This document shows, piece after piece, positions 1-11,999 of a DNA stretch of 64,000 bases; the first letter of the stretch is position 1, and each line of letters begins with the position of its first letter. The notes under the pieces were generated by a model. The model saw nothing but the letters and a program-made list of their open reading frames with translations. It did no database searches and was not told the DNA's origin. Source of the stretch: Mucidula mucida (taxonomy: Eukaryota > Basidiomycota > Agaricomycetes > Agaricales > Physalacriaceae); the NCBI GenBank assembly GCA_015501055.1, contig JADNYV010000011.1, positions 310,001-374,000 of the forward strand, in the 5' to 3' direction. Both the position numbers and the translations under genes were made by a program.

Positions 1-3
1 CGG

Positions 4-669
4 ATGTATGGCCGTGGGGGAGCTGGTGCACGTCGGCGTGTCGTGAAGCCTGCCAAAAGTGAACCCAATCTCAAAGATAGCGTGTCCCGCAAAAAGAGCT
101 TCAAGCTCTCCGCCAATTGGGTACCCAAATTGCCTAGCTCACCCGAGCCCACTCCTACTCCTTCGTTATACGACATGCCTTGGGATGGCCAGCCCCGAAC
201 ACCGCGTACTGGTGCCTCATTTGCATCATCGACATCGACCACACCCGCGTCGTCTCCTTTCCCTCGCACGCCGTCGGACGGAAGCCCCATGGCAGCGCAG
301 CGCGATCACTTTCTCTCCAACTTGTGGCGGAGTAAGAAGAGTCGCGAACCTTCTTCCCCGTCATCCCCTTCGCTCTCTCCAAACACCTCCCCCATGCGAT
401 CTACCTTCTCGCTATCGCGTCAATACACCGCCTCTTCTACAACATCGTCGTCCCAGAGTTATCCCTACAGTTATGACGACACGACCAGCGTCTCGTCGCA
501 TGGCACTGCGCTCAGTGATATACGGTTTACTCTTCCTGCATTCGACATAGAGAAGCCGGGGTTCATGGAAGAGATAGTCATCCCTCTTTCGTCAAAGACG
601 GTCGTCGTGGAAGGCTCCAAAAGCGAAGATGTTGCCCAAGTGATGCACAAGCTACGCTTATTGAAGTAG
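4..669 (+). CDS. Ser/Pro-rich hypothetical protein (possibly 5'-truncated by the window)
   Basis: An uninterrupted frame of 221 codons runs from an ATG at position 4 to a TAG at 667-669. The product is strongly biased to Ser, Thr and Pro (many SSPSSP and TPTP-like runs), so most of it is probably disordered. Only the last 45 residues or so look folded, with alternating hydrophobic residues near FTLPAFDIEKPGF and an Ile/Val-rich stretch before the end. I recognise no domain. Because the ATG is three bases from the window edge, this may be the last exon of a longer gene rather than a complete protein. No function is inferred. Confidence 0.5.
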   Translation: MYGRGGAGARRRVVKPAKSEPNLKDSVSRKKSFKLSANWVPKLPSSPEPTPTPSLYDMPWDGQPRTPRTGASFASSTSTTPASSPFPRTPSDGSPMAAQRDHFLSNLWRSKKSREPSSPSSPSLSPNTSPMRSTFSLSRQYTASSTTSSSQSYPYSYDDTTSVSSHGTALSDIRFTLPAFDIEKPGFMEEIVIPLSSKTVVVEGSKSEDVAQVMHKLRLLK

Positions 670-831
670 AATAATCAAAAGACTTGTTCTGTAACGTATA
701 GTATTGTACTCTACCACCGCTCCTTATTACTCTAGACACTAATCTTAATACCATCAAACATACTACCACGTGCCGGCTTTCCTTCACTCCATGATCATCT
801 CATGTCCGCGACTTCGGCATAATTGCAACCC

Positions 832-1972
832 ATGAACAGGCAACTTCCTCGTTTCTTCACCAATGTTTCCTCCATAATAACGACTACCAATATGCGTAAT
901 CCTGCGCGGATACCCCAGCCCCTTGAAGACCAGGTGGAATACCGGCCGACTTGGGATTTCGATCGCAACAAGTACAGACCAGATGCAAGTTTCTGTGGGC
1001 TCAGATGCTTTATTGCTCGTTAATCACTCGCATTTCTAGAAACCTGATGCAAGTTACGTCGGCTCACATGCTGGGTCACTCGTTCATCACGCTTTTTTAG
1101 AGAATAGCAAACAGAACACATCCCTTGCGGCAGCTAGCCTTGGAGGAGGCAAGACGATGGAATGCCTTGCGCAGCGTTTTCGCCAAGATGAAGGCCAAAG
1201 GACGATCGACAGGCGCAATTGAGGAACAGATGAACTCGGCTCTGGCAAATAAAGCCAGATACGATGCGGCAGCAGCAGATGCGATATACCAGAGTGCGTC
1301 TACTTGTTACATGTCATATTCGATTTCTGACATTGGAGAGCAGAAGTTAATCAAGTATGTGTTTCGGATTCTTCTCATCAGTGCTCATTCGTGCGACCAT
1401 TAATCAGGACATGTTGGCCTACGAATATGACCTGCATGGCTTGTACGCAGCAGAAGCGGCAGCAAGAACGCACAAAGTGCTGAACGAGGCTGTTCTTTCT
1501 GGGGACCCTGTGGCCATCTTTATCATCGGTCAGAATACTCTTCTCTCGTATGCATTGTCAATCTCTCACACGTCAATGTAGGCCACCGTTCGCATCATGG
1601 CTCTGGCGCCAGCGTCGAGACCAAGGTGGAAAATGTCATCCAAAAGTCCGTTGTGTTTTCATTTCCGCGCATACGTTCTGATGATATGTGGTCAGACTCG
1701 GTTTCGAATACTACATCAGCGATGCACGTTTTACTGTGCATTTACCGAAGAAGGCTGTGCCGTGCGAGGCCTCGCCGAACAAGCTTGGTACGAGGTCAAG
1801 TCCTCAGGTCTTGGATCCTTCTCCTACCCATAATGTACCCCCTGCGGGTTCAAGTGGGCTGAAGACTGCCTCAGCGGCTCGTTCCGCGAGTGTATCCAAG
1901 GCCAGGGAACCACGGACTTCTCAACCAAGCAATAGTTATAAAACTCAAACGCCCCGCAGTCGTAAAGTATGA
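832..1972 (+). CDS. Smr-domain protein with DUF1771-like helical region
   Basis: Several short exons splice into a DUF1771-Smr protein. The helical DUF1771-like part (rich in A, K and E) is at about 1101-1293. An 11-nt microexon follows at 1344-1354, then exons 1408-1528, 1582-1645 and 1696-1972. Spliced together they give the Smr hallmarks: DLHGLY near 1432, then FIIGHRSHHGSG spanning the 1529-1581 intron, equivalent to the usual I-G-x-G-x-H-S segment. Smr domains bind or nick nucleic acid, and fungal members of this layout are usually small cytosolic proteins of unknown role. The N-terminal exons (832 to about 988) are uncertain: the phase does not join cleanly to the exon at 1101, and a tandem duplication lies exactly there. 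The C-terminal 80 residues are low complexity. The downstream exons are well supported, the start is not. Confidence 0.7.
975..1100 (+). repeat. Tandem duplication of an about 61-65 bp exon-intron junction
   Basis: 975-1039 and 1040-1100 are diverged tandem copies. Both begin with a GATGCAAGTT block, share GGCTCA-ATGCT and CTCGTT-ATCAC blocks, and end in a pyrimidine-rich tract plus TAG. Each copy therefore carries both a splice donor (AAGTT) and an acceptor-like end. The duplication lies between the first exons of the Smr-domain gene. Confidence 0.75.
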
Positions 1973-2754
1973 GCGGTGAAAGGGGCGCGTTTTTCGCTGA
2001 TGATATCCCGCGAGGAGGGGGAGGAGGAGGAGGGACAAGGGCTGCATACCTGTTACTCTACTGGTTGTCACGTTCTCTGCGAGATCTCGACAAATAAGGA
2101 TATATACATGGTGTCGTTGCTTTAATTTAAACAGCCTCATTAGGGCTTGCAAGACTGTTTGACAAAGTCGCTATTAACGTCGACCACGCCTTGGTGTTCT
2201 CGACGTTCGCGAATCTACAATTGATTCCATTATTAAGCTTTGCGATGTTTTGATTCATCTTGGAGACCAGAATGCACCAGCAGGAAATATGCTACTGCAG
2301 ACGTAGTCGAAGGTCATGACCGTGTGCGGAAAGCGTTTAACTCCGCCATCATTCTGATGCCGAACTCGGCAAGAATTTGATAAACTTGACCTTGACAATG
2401 TTCGCCTTTCTTCATGGCCTCTACCATTTGGCGCTGTTCTGCGAGCAAGGATCAAACACGACGGCCTTTTCAATGTACATCCCGACTCTCCACCATTTCC
2501 GACAGGGACCGCGCTCTCCCGAATAAATTTCTTCTCACTTGGTTTTTGATCGAAGTCTGAGATTATGCAATGCTAAAAATTTCCCGCACTGTCGCCCTGC
2601 GCGTATTTTTCCCCGATACCATTTCGTCAAAGCGCTTTGTTTTTTCTTTCTTTCTTTCTGGTGCGCGTTCTTCTCCACTGCACCAAGCAGGTTTGACAGC
2701 TGATTCAGGGCAACAACGACGACGACGGTGGTTGGGGATATGACTGCTGCTTGA
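1973..2754. other. Intergenic stretch, no gene supported
   Basis: Between the Smr-type gene and the Cys-finger gene I see no frame with splice support or a recognisable domain. A GGA-rich purine run lies near 2014-2033 and a TTTC-rich run near 2640-2660. These are low-complexity tracts of the kind found in fungal promoters. Confidence 0.4.
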
Positions 2755-5700
2755 ATGCCCCAGTTAGAGATCGACAACGCATCACAGACGGACTCTGGTG
2801 TGAGGCGGAATTTGGATGCGGTGCCACTGGGATGGCCTCCGCAGACTCGGAATAATGGACAGCAAGTCGCTGAAGTTGCTGCGATGACCACGAGTGATGA
2901 CAACGATGGCAACGGCGGCGCGTTGGTGAGCAGTGGCGCATTTGGTGGATACAAGCGCCTCATTCCATGCAGAAACTAGATATCCCAGCGCCAATCAAGG
3001 CATCTGATGAAGATTCGGCGTCTATACCTCAAGTACGTGTTTTCCGAGCTCCATGCTCTATTTCTCAGCTTTCTGCAGGTCTCCGAATCGTCCATAGAAT
3101 ACGTATGTTCTACAGTGTTACGATCGCGACTTTCTCACAATCTCCTAGATGGACCCGTTCAAGGCCATACTGGAGCAGGTATGATCGCAGTGCAATCTGT
3201 GTGATCGTTCTCTCATCTTTCATTCCTTCTGTACAGCCTTCGAAATTAGTACGCCCTGCTTTCTTCTTCGCGTCGGCGCCTATTGATTGACGCCTTACAG
3301 GCTGACCAGACTCCAACGCCACTTAATGGTGCTGCTTCCGTGCGTCTACAGCATCCAACTCTTGTATTGTTGTTGATTGAACATCTTACAGAATCATAAC
3401 CGAAGCGTAAGTATATGTTACCCCTCCGATGTTCCTTCTCATCGTGCACCTTCAGACCCTACTTATACCGCAACCGAAGACACCCTCAATACCACAAAGT
3501 TCCGTCCCCATATCCAAACGCAACAACTTTTTGCACTTCAATTCCAAAGGGGAAATCATTATTGATTCCAACGCAGAAAGTGTTGCAGAACCCGTAAGCC
3601 TTCAAGTTTGTTCCTTTCTACACATCTACAAGGTGTTGTTTTGATAGATCAAGCCACCTGCTCTCTTGCAGAATCCATATCCGAACCCCAACGTCAATAT
3701 TCGCATATGCATGAAATTCGGATGTGCTAGCTTGATACGGACTGAAAGCAAGGAAGCGTTCTGTGCTCGATGTATGGAAGTTGGCGCGGTCGATCTCGTT
3801 TCTATTGCCAAAAGTCATGCACGACCGCTCCCTGCTAGTAGTCTGACAGCTAATCCGTACATGCCATGGGTCAAGAAGGAATCCCAGCGGGTAGATATAA
3901 ACATGGAATTGGGATACCCTGAGGTACACTCACTTCATGTTTCCAATTTCGGACGACGATAAACTCTGTGTAGGATTTAGTAGTTCCCTCGAATGCACCG
4001 ACGGTGCCAAGCCAAGATACCTCAGAGCCTCCGTTTACGAGTGCCCCCCTTCGCCCGCCTCCCAAGGTGTCACAGAATGCAAGAAGACTGGATGTAGGCA
4101 TGCGCCTCATTGTCACTACATTCGCTAATAGTAACCGTCTGTATTAGGCTTCTTCGGGAAAGAAACGGCACCGATTGGAGGTGGCCTCCCAAGGTCATAA
4201 TCTCCTCCCTAAACCACCGATGCCCCCGATACCGTCGACGTCGACATCGAGTACACTTCCACCTTTCGTCGGTACACCCGCCCGCGCTGTGCCTATTCGG
4301 CGCCACGGACAGCCCAGAAATCAATATCCGCCTCACCCGAGTCAATCAGGCTTGAAGTCCTGTATCACACCAGGGTGTCCGGGTCTCATACACGTGCAAA
4401 GCGCTGCCAAGAGATGCACTGAGTGTGTGATGAACGAGTGGAAGGGAAAGGCGGCGAAGGCGAAGGCTGCAAAAGAAAAGGCGCTCACGCGGCCCAAGAC
4501 GCCGCCGCCTGTTGCAGGCCCCAGCTCTGTTGCTGCTGATCCCCTAGCACCCCGCTCGCTGATATCATCTCAAGGGCGTTCCAACCACCTGGAAGTTTGT
4601 CCTCTACCCCAACCAAAGTGCCAAAGAATAATGCCACAGCCAACGATAGTGCCTCCAAGCAGAAGACATGTTCGGCTGAGGAGAATGCGCATAAGCGAGT
4701 TTTTCTGAGGATCCCCTCGAAACGGAAATTGGAGGAGATGATTGACGTTACCCGGAACTCGTCCTCACCGTCTCCGGTCAAGCAAGAAGCTCCTGTCGAG
4801 GACAGCGCGAAGATTGAGAAGAAGCCTCTGTTAATGGTGACTCCGATGGAAGAAGCTTCTCCGGCGGATGTCCCCCCAGACGGAGATGCGATGGATGTGG
4901 ATGAGAACTCTTCAAAAACCACGCCACCAGATCTTACTTGTCTACCTCCCTCCTCGAAAGCGAAGGGTAAAGAGAAAATGAAGGCGATGGACGTAGAGAA
5001 GGCAATGAGATATCTGGGTGGGACAGTGATCTCACGTCGCTCTCTGAGCTTGAACGTTGCGGTGATACTACCGACGAGGAAGATGAGCCTGCGAATTCCA
5101 AGCTGGTCATCCGACTTCCCCCGCGCTCCTATTCACATCTTCCCCCAGAACAGCGTCCAAATCCTCCCGGGACACATTATAGGGTTAATGGTATAGGGTA
5201 TGGTGTTCTAGCTGCGGGGCATCCGACGTTGAATGAGGAAGCATTGCCGTTCCCGCCCAAAACTACTCTTCCTCAAGTCAAAGTGCCGCCCCAGGAGCTC
5301 CCACCAGGGACGAGGACATGTGCTATAGCGAAATGCAAGGAGCCACTTGCGGAAGGATACAAGTGGAAGTGTTGTCGAAGTTGTCGACATCATCATCGGG
5401 AGTATCAACGGAGGAGACTTGGGATTACTAAAGGCAGTTACTCGACTTTGAAGGAAGAGCTCAAGCCAGAAGCTCCTCCGTCTACTGTCGTAGTGACGAA
5501 CAGCCAGGGAACGGTGAGTCTTCTTTCGAGATATTTATTTTTGAGGCTGATGCTTATTTCTAGCCTGTGACTTTGGCGGCTGGATCCCGGATATGCGTTA
5601 TCAAGAACTGCGGGCTTGTGCTGCCGCCTGTTGAAGAGTACAAGTTTAAGCTTTGTCGGGAGTGTCGGAAGCGCACTAACAAAACTCGGCAAAGGCGTCA

Positions 5701-6300
5701 GCTTCGAGCAGAGGGCAAGGTAGATCCGGAGCTGGATAAGGAGATTGAGCGTATGCGAGCACGTTGGAAGCAGAGGGTTGCTGCTCAGGCCGTAGTTGTT
5801 CCCGTGGCGCAGGCAGAAGCAGCAACTCCCATGCCCCCAGAGGCGAAACCTCGGACACCAGCATATCCGGAGTATTCTGCTCTGCCACTTCTGGTGAATG
5901 ACTTTTCCCAGCGTATCACCGGCTTCCTTGAGAGCCAGACGCTGTACGTCAGGCACCACCATGCGCCGACCGCCGACCAGCAGAGGATGATCACGTTTGG
6001 ATTCGACGGGGAGTACTCTGTGGTTGCGATGGACATGGACATTGAAGGGCGGAAGGAGGCGATTATGGACTTTGTCGAGCGCGTCAAGGCGGAGCTGGAG
6101 AGGGTGGGCGGGCTGACGTTTGATCGCAGACTAGGTTTGTGAGCTTCCAGCATGGGGGTATCTTGACGCGGTACGCTTGCGGACAGGCGGTCGGTCCGAT
6201 CGTGATGCGTGGAGAGCTGGAGATTGCGATCCTTCCAGAGTACACGCATCGGTTTTTTCCTGGGCAGAGGACTGTTGTGCGATTCCGAATGGTTGGGTAG
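2755..6300 (+). CDS. Multi-finger Cys-rich protein with a microexon array
   Basis: ATG at 2755. About eleven exons encode a long, mostly disordered protein carrying four finger-like motifs of pattern C-x4-C-x12/14-C-x2-C, at about 3706-3780, 4360-4430, 5318-5390 and 5590-5670. Lys/Arg-rich helices follow the last fingers, which suggests nucleic acid or protein binding; the exact family is not recognised. The first exon (2755-2925) joins 2973-3032. Five tiny phase-0 exons follow: 3079-3102, 3149-3178, 3237-3248, 3301-3339 and 3392-3406. Larger exons come next (3456-3593, 3648 onward). The reading frame breaks by one base at about 4545, between 4970 and 5025, and at about 6136. After the last break a folded-looking tail (GGILTRYACGQAVGP) reaches the TAG at 6298-6300. 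The breaks could be assembly errors or decay. The gene model is good up to 4500 and partial after that. Confidence 0.6.
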
Positions 6301-6414
6301 GTGTATTGTATTTTTATGTAAGTAGTGAATTATTTAGATTGTTTTGAATCTATTCTTGCGCTTGGCGTGATCAGAGAGTTCTCCCCTTTGCATGCGACGA
6401 CCACCATCCCAACG

Positions 6415-8092
6415 ATGATCGCGACGATTGCTGTACTGTCGCTGGTGTGCTCTGTAATGGCAGAGGAGGCCTTGCCAAAGTGAGTGAGACGACGACTGTA
6501 TCCCCTGTGCTTATTATGGCGGTGGCAGTGACCCGTACTTGGAATATCGCCCAGCATTCGCCCGCTCGCTGCCCGTGCAGATTCTGCTCACAGGCGTAGT
6601 CCTAACACTCGTCGCTGTCCTGTTCATCCACCTCATCTTCACGGCGCAATACCACTGGCCGCTCGCCCCCGTCAACTATGTCCTGCAAATGTCCGGCGTG
6701 ACGACGCTGCTCATATCGCTCATCGCGACGCTGCACGTCGTCCTCGCCGCGACGCTCGAAGAGAGCCAGATCTGGCCGTACATGCTGTCGTATATTGCCG
6801 TCAACGTCCCGCCGCTAGACGGCGGCAACACCGTGGGATGGAGCACCGCGGAACGGGCAACCTGGCTCATCATGAATGCCACGACGTCCGGGCTCATTCA
6901 GGTCCGTCTGTCTCCGTCTCTTTCCACGGGGGCCACTTATCGTTAAATACAGATTACACACATCCAGTTTCTCACATTGCTATACCCGTCAAAGTTGGAA
7001 GGACGTTTGGTTTTTTCGCTCCTAGGTGTGTGTTTTATTATTGGCAGACTCTGGGTTCTCATTGATATCAGGTCCATTGGCTATTCTTGCTGCGATTATG
7101 CAGCTATTGCCGATTAATGGAAGTCCTAAAGTAAATGAAGTCGCCTCTGCTATCAAGAATGTCTGCAATGCCACGCTGTCGCTACTATTCACTGTTTCCC
7201 TTTGCGTATGGGGCATTCTCGTTAATCGTAAACAAGCATGGAGAACCGATGGCGGAACTGCGGTCTTTGGAGGAGCCGCCTTGGTCTTGGCCGTTGTTAG
7301 TACTGCGCTCAATTTTCTCTACATTCCTAGAGAGGAAGAGTACGTCTGGCTACCTGGACTAATGTGGGCTGTCGTGCTGTGGCAGAGCTTCCTTGGTTGG
7401 TGGTGGTGGGTGGGCGCCGGGAGTGGTACCGGTCTACACAATTACGACGAATCGGACGATATTGAAAAAAGAAGAGAGAGGAAGAGGGAAAAGCGGAAAC
7501 GAAGAGGCAGTCCACGCGGTACACGCGAACGTGCGCATACAGTGTGGAGAGGTGTTGCGGGTGCTTTTGGGAGCAGTCACTCTGACGAGGGCGATAGCAC
7601 GCTGCGGCACCGTTCGCCGACACTTACCACCACCCATTCTCGTTCGCGATCCCCGCACCCTGACCAGCCTCATTCGACGCAATCTGACACTTCGTTGACT
7701 TCGACGGGAACGCTTCCACGGATTCTTCCCGCGGCTGTCCATCGGTGGTACGCCTCCCTTCGCCAGGCGCATCTGACTGCTGCAAGGAAGCAAGCGATGG
7801 AGCGTGCGGAGCGGATCCGGGAGCTTGAGCGGGCGGCATACCAGATTCACCCAGACTGGATGGGGCTTGGGCAGCTTTGCGTGGAGAACGGCGCCTTCTC
7901 GTCATCAGCAGCAGCCACGGGTAGTGGTTGCGCCTCGGTTTCCATCCCCAGAGCGATTTGACGAGGAAGGAGAGGACGGAGATGAACAACACCCAGAAAA
8001 GCGCCTGCTCCGGCACCGCCTGCAGCCCAGCGCTCTGTCTTTGGTGGGGACCGCTGAGTCGATGGCGGTTACAGGATTCGACGGTTTATTAG
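6415..8092 (+). CDS. Multi-pass membrane protein, conserved in basidiomycetes, unknown function
   Basis: Exon 1 (6415-6479) encodes a signal-like start, MIATIAVLSLVCSVMA. The following exons (from 6529; introns near 6901-6951, and 7026-7071 ending in ATCAG) encode about seven hydrophobic helices, including LPVQILLTGVVLTLVAVLF, a Trp-rich segment (SFLGWWWWVGAG, about 7390) and NVPPLDGGNTVGW between helices. The C-terminal third is basic and Ser/Arg-rich, hence cytosolic and probably disordered. Near 7855 and 8000-8040 the frame shifts by single bases, and the natural-looking end (WWGPLSRWRLQDSTVY, TAG at 8090-8092) is in another frame than the long upstream exon. I know this layout only as an uncharacterised Agaricomycete membrane protein; no transport activity can be assigned. 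Confidence 0.65.
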
Positions 8093-9039
8093 GGTTTTTC
8101 GTGCGATATATATTGTACTATTTGTAACACTGCTGTTTGTATGATATCCAAGTAGACGTTGAAAGGCCGACATACACTTGGAAGTCTCACGTTCTTACTT
8201 GCTCCCACAACTTGAGCTATCTAAATACCTCTGCGAATCGGCCTTGAAGTTGGCATCTACGCGTTGGTGTTACTCAAGAATAAACCCCAGTTACATCTAA
8301 TACACGGCGGTCTCTAAAACTTGAGGCCTGCGAGCTCAGACTAGTGAGACTTACTTGGAGCCTCTATGCTCAAGCGCTCATAGCTTAGCTGCTGTGTGAC
8401 GCCATATCGAGTCGTAGGGAGAGTCATTTTGATAACGTTCACATCCAACTCTCGGTCGCTTTTTTTTTTTTTTTTTTTTGCAAAATTCGGCCTGCATCTT
8501 CCCTCTCACGATGTGGCGCGCGGACATATTTAACTTTTTCGCCACACCTATAGGGCCTCGTGTTTCAAACATTGGACCAAAGCTGTCATTTGGGCGTGTT
8601 ATGAGAGCTCAGGTCAGAATTGAATCAGTCTGGAGCTATATTCGAGCTGCTGCCAGCCTGCCAGTATGTGGACTTCGTTTTTTTTATAGAGATTACTGCA
8701 AGCTCATAGCTCAGCGGCTCTGACGCTTGCATAGGAACTGAAGCAGCGGCTGTTTTTGACGTCCGGATTGAGCTGCCCGCAATCCGCCTTGATCCCAAAT
8801 GCATTTTTATCCAATCATTGTGTGGCGCGCGGAAATGGTGTGACGGTAATTCTTGAACTTTTTCGACTCTGCACTGGACCGGCTGTGATTTTCGGGGGCT
8901 ACACGTTGCATTTCTAGTAGTTCTTACGTGCCAACTTTTTTTCGGACGTTGACTCGGGCACACCGTGACTAGGATGATAACGGTAGTCAATCTATAACAC
9001 CAGACAAAGGGGCTATAGCTATACTATAGAAACAGCCTT
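8093..9039. other. Intergenic region with a T20 run and a weak direct repeat
   Basis: No gene is supported. A run of 20 T lies at 8460-8479. Two loosely similar blocks about 310-320 bp apart share GCTCATAGCT-AGC-GCT (8379 and 8703) and TGTGGCGCGCGG-A (8511 and 8820), which suggests an old tandem duplication. No terminal inverted repeats were found. Confidence 0.4.
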
Positions 9040-10230
9040 GAAAGACTCGACCAATATGTACATGGGAGCAACACGCCCACGACTTGAAGACATGTACCTC
9101 GACATAAAGAAGATTAATGCTGATTCTGACTGGAAGACAAATGAAACTTCACCTTCTTCGCACTTGGGACGTTTCCCTGTGATAGTGCTCAGAAGCATTG
9201 CGATGGAACTGAATGCACTCACCTTCTCTGGAGATCCAGAATCTAAATTCGATGCGGAGTCGGTCGTCCATAAAAGTCGAGGCAGTGGTCCATCCAGCGT
9301 GTCTAAGAAGATCGTCCTTGTCGTGGAGACAGTGTCGAAGTACAAGAAATCGTGCTTGAGGACGTCGAGTCGGCTTGTGGATGCGAGTTTGTCCATAGAG
9401 GCGGGCGGAGCGGTCAACTTGCGGGGAAAACGTTTCGTCGGTTCGGCTTGAGGCATCAAGTATCGAGAATCGAAGTCGTCAGATATCGTGGTCGGTCGGC
9501 TTGTGGAGAGAAGGTGCGAGAGAAGCTTGAGAGTCGGTTGTCAGCGGTCGACTTGCAGGAGCAACGCGTCGTCAGTCGGTTTGTGGTGTTGAGAAGAGTC
9601 GGTCGTGTTGCAGGAGTAACGCTTCATCGGTCGGCTTGTGGAACAGAGAGTCAAAGTCGGTCGTCCGCGAATCAAAAGGCTGGCATAGAGGCGGTCGGCT
9701 TGCAGGAGAGCGTGTTGTCGGGTCGGCTTGTGGAATCGAGGTAAATCGTGGCGGGAGCGGTCGACTTGCAGTAGCTGGTCGGTCTATCGGGCGCCCGGTT
9801 GTGAGGCGGGTGAGTCTGAATATAACAAGGTTAACCACGATGACAATGGACATTCTGAAAACTCACCGGTCGATTGAGGTGCCACAGCGGTTGTCCTGTG
9901 TGAAATCGAGTTGAGACGTCGTCGTTGTCCTAGGCAGCTGTGAGAGACTGAATGAGAGATAGTGTAAAAGTGGAAGTGGGAGTGTGGAAGAAAGAAAGGA
10001 TGGGGAATCATTTGGGTCCACAGCACGTCCTTTTATATAGAAGGGGGATATCAGGGCTGTGCACAATGGACCGACCCAAATTGGGATAGTTGTCCATTGT
10101 TACGACCTTTTTTGGATGGTCAAAGTTGTGTGGCGCGTCAGGGTCGGGCCGGGCCAGAAAAGGCAATATCGTCGGCGGCATTACGCTCGGCGCTTGTTGA
10201 GACGCTACTACTTTGCATGTAGAACGATTT
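9040..10230 (-). repeat. Minisatellite unit U1 with TATA promoter and two introns
   Basis: Read on the minus strand, this unit starts with a conserved promoter block: a GGCCCGACCCTGA-like segment, then CAATGG and CAGCCCTGA motifs and a TATATAAAAGG box at about 10031-10040. A leader, an intron with GTGAG donor near 9870 and an acceptor near 9815, a G+C-rich array of PQADR / KPTDD / SRPTT-coding repeats (9350-9780), a second intron with GTGAGTGCATTCAG donor near 9224, and a terminal exon with GKRPKCEEGEV at about 9165 follow. The frame is not open throughout. It may be a decayed repeat-protein gene or a non-coding transcript unit. The same plan recurs in U3, U4, U6 and U7. Confidence 0.7.
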
Positions 10231-10979
10231 GGCAGTGCTCTCAGTTTTTGATGAACAAGAGGCTCGTCATTGAACTTGAAGCAGTCCATAAGTACTGTTG
10301 TCACGGAGCACTGCTAGAATAAAATCGGCGCCAAGTGGACAACACTCAGTGGCGAATGAGATCGGTTCTTGCCGACGACATTACGACTTACTAATCCCGA
10401 GCGGTGAACACTTGGACTGGACTTTGACCAGCCAAAAGATCAGAACAATGGACGACATTCGTCACTCACACAAGCCGCCAGATGCCACCTTCCACGCAGG
10501 TCGACCGCCTCGACCCCATATTTTTCAGTCCGCGAGCTGACGGACGACCCGCGTCATACTCCAAAGTGAGTTTGCTCGGGCGGGAATAAACGCATTAAGC
10601 GTCGTAGGCAATGAAGCAGAATCTGTCAAAACAAGGTCAACTTTTGGACGTTGGTGGAAGGAAGGTTCAAGGAAGACAGTACGGTGGTATGCAACCGAGC
10701 TGTCTAGGATAGTAGATACCAACTGCAGAAGCCCAGTATAGTGCAAAACATGCTTCCGCAAGGAAGTGTATCTAAATTTTCACAAAAGTACTCCATTGAA
10801 AGGAGCACGACCGGAAAGAAGTGGGGAATCAAATTCACCGTCATCGTTGCTACAGAAGGCTTATGAATGATCAAAGAAAATAGCGCAGCCTGAGTGAAAT
10901 GCAGCTGCAAAGGTCAACGTTGCGAAGACATCACGATGATTCATCGTGATCTACTGACCACATGAGAACAAGAAGCATC
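10231..10979. other. Arm A spacer, no gene supported
   Basis: The stretch is matched in inverted orientation by 35340-36040, including the block around CAAAAGATCAGAACAATGG at about 10433. It carries a few GACC-rich motifs like those of the unit promoters but no supported coding frame. Confidence 0.5.
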
Positions 10980-11668
10980 TCACTTCCTCTTCATAGCCTT
11001 CACAACACTCTCCTTTCTAGCCTCCATCGCCATCTTAGCTAGAACCGCGTAGACCTTGGGGTAATGAGTACCGCGCCGAGTATAACCACCCCAAGGCAAA
11101 CAAGGACAGGCTGAACAGACAACGGGAGAACACCGAAAACCAAGGGTCAAGAAGGACGGTAAACGGAACACGCGGTGGTTCCGAGGTGCGCTCAACAGGC
11201 GGGGTAAATACACCGGAGTGAACAGCGTGTATATGCGCGTATTTGACGCGTTCAAGGGAAGCGTCTGGTGGGTTGTAGAGACTAATGGAGAAGTCTGTTG
11301 GATACGACAATTAATTCAATATCAGATGCAAGGGAGGGGTAAATGTAAACATACACTGGCAGCCCAAGAAATCCTAAGCGTAAACCTGACATACGCGTCC
11401 CAAGAGCCGCCGGTATCTAGAGATAACCAGAGGACCCCTGTGTCTCTTCCTTTGACAGTCTCATTCAGGAAGATAACCGACTCTATTTCATTCGCACCCG
11501 CACTGAGCTCGATGGGGAATTGGGCTGGTCTGTTGGATGTCAGTCAATACATGTCACCAGTGTAATATGGCCATACTCCAAAGAAGATACATCATCTTCT
11601 ACGCCAAAGTTGAGGATCTCAGCGTTGCAGCTTGGAAGAATTAATACGAAAACAAGCCCTTGGACCAT
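10980..11668 (-). pseudogene. Degenerate signal-anchored membrane protein gene, copy A
   Basis: On the minus strand an ATG at 11668 opens a signal peptide (MVQGLVFVLILPSCNA), then EILNFG and an acidic segment. Further exons encode WLSLDTGGSWDAY, an ISLYNPPDASLERVKYA segment, one hydrophobic C-terminal helix and a basic tail ending KESVVKAMKRK. The plan is a type I secretory-pathway membrane protein of unknown function, about 200 residues. Compared with copy B at 34629, this copy lacks one base in the CCCTTGG tract before the membrane helix and one C in the following C run. The first intron is only about 28 nt and does not restore the frame. It is either a pseudogene or damaged by sequence errors. 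Confidence 0.55.
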
Positions 11669-11999
11669 GGCGTTCAGAGCCAGGCGCCAAAATCGACTGC
11701 CGCCGGCATTACGCTTGACTTCCCACGACCAGCAGCTTGCGAATACTTGATAGACTCGACGTGCGCTACCGTCGCTCATAGCGCGTTCAGAGATTTCCGC
11801 ACTGGAGAATCCAGGCTACCTTTGTACTGTGCTACTGCACGACTCTGGAGGGAGTTGGCTCTGACGTGACGACACAATAACTTGAACTGCATGACAATGA
11901 CTCGGACTTGACCAACAAACATGAATTCTATGACGACGCGAAGGGAGATAAACAGGCATCATTTGCGAACCCCAAGGTCTTGATGAAGATGATACACCT
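11669..11999 (-). promoter_or_regulatory. Upstream region of copy A gene
   Basis: This is the region 5' of the copy A gene on the minus strand, matched in inverted orientation by 34316-34628. It contains one copy of a block (CAAGTCCGAGTCATTGTC on the minus strand) that is present twice in tandem upstream of copy B. The TATAAAAT seen upstream of copy B is not clearly preserved here. Confidence 0.35.
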
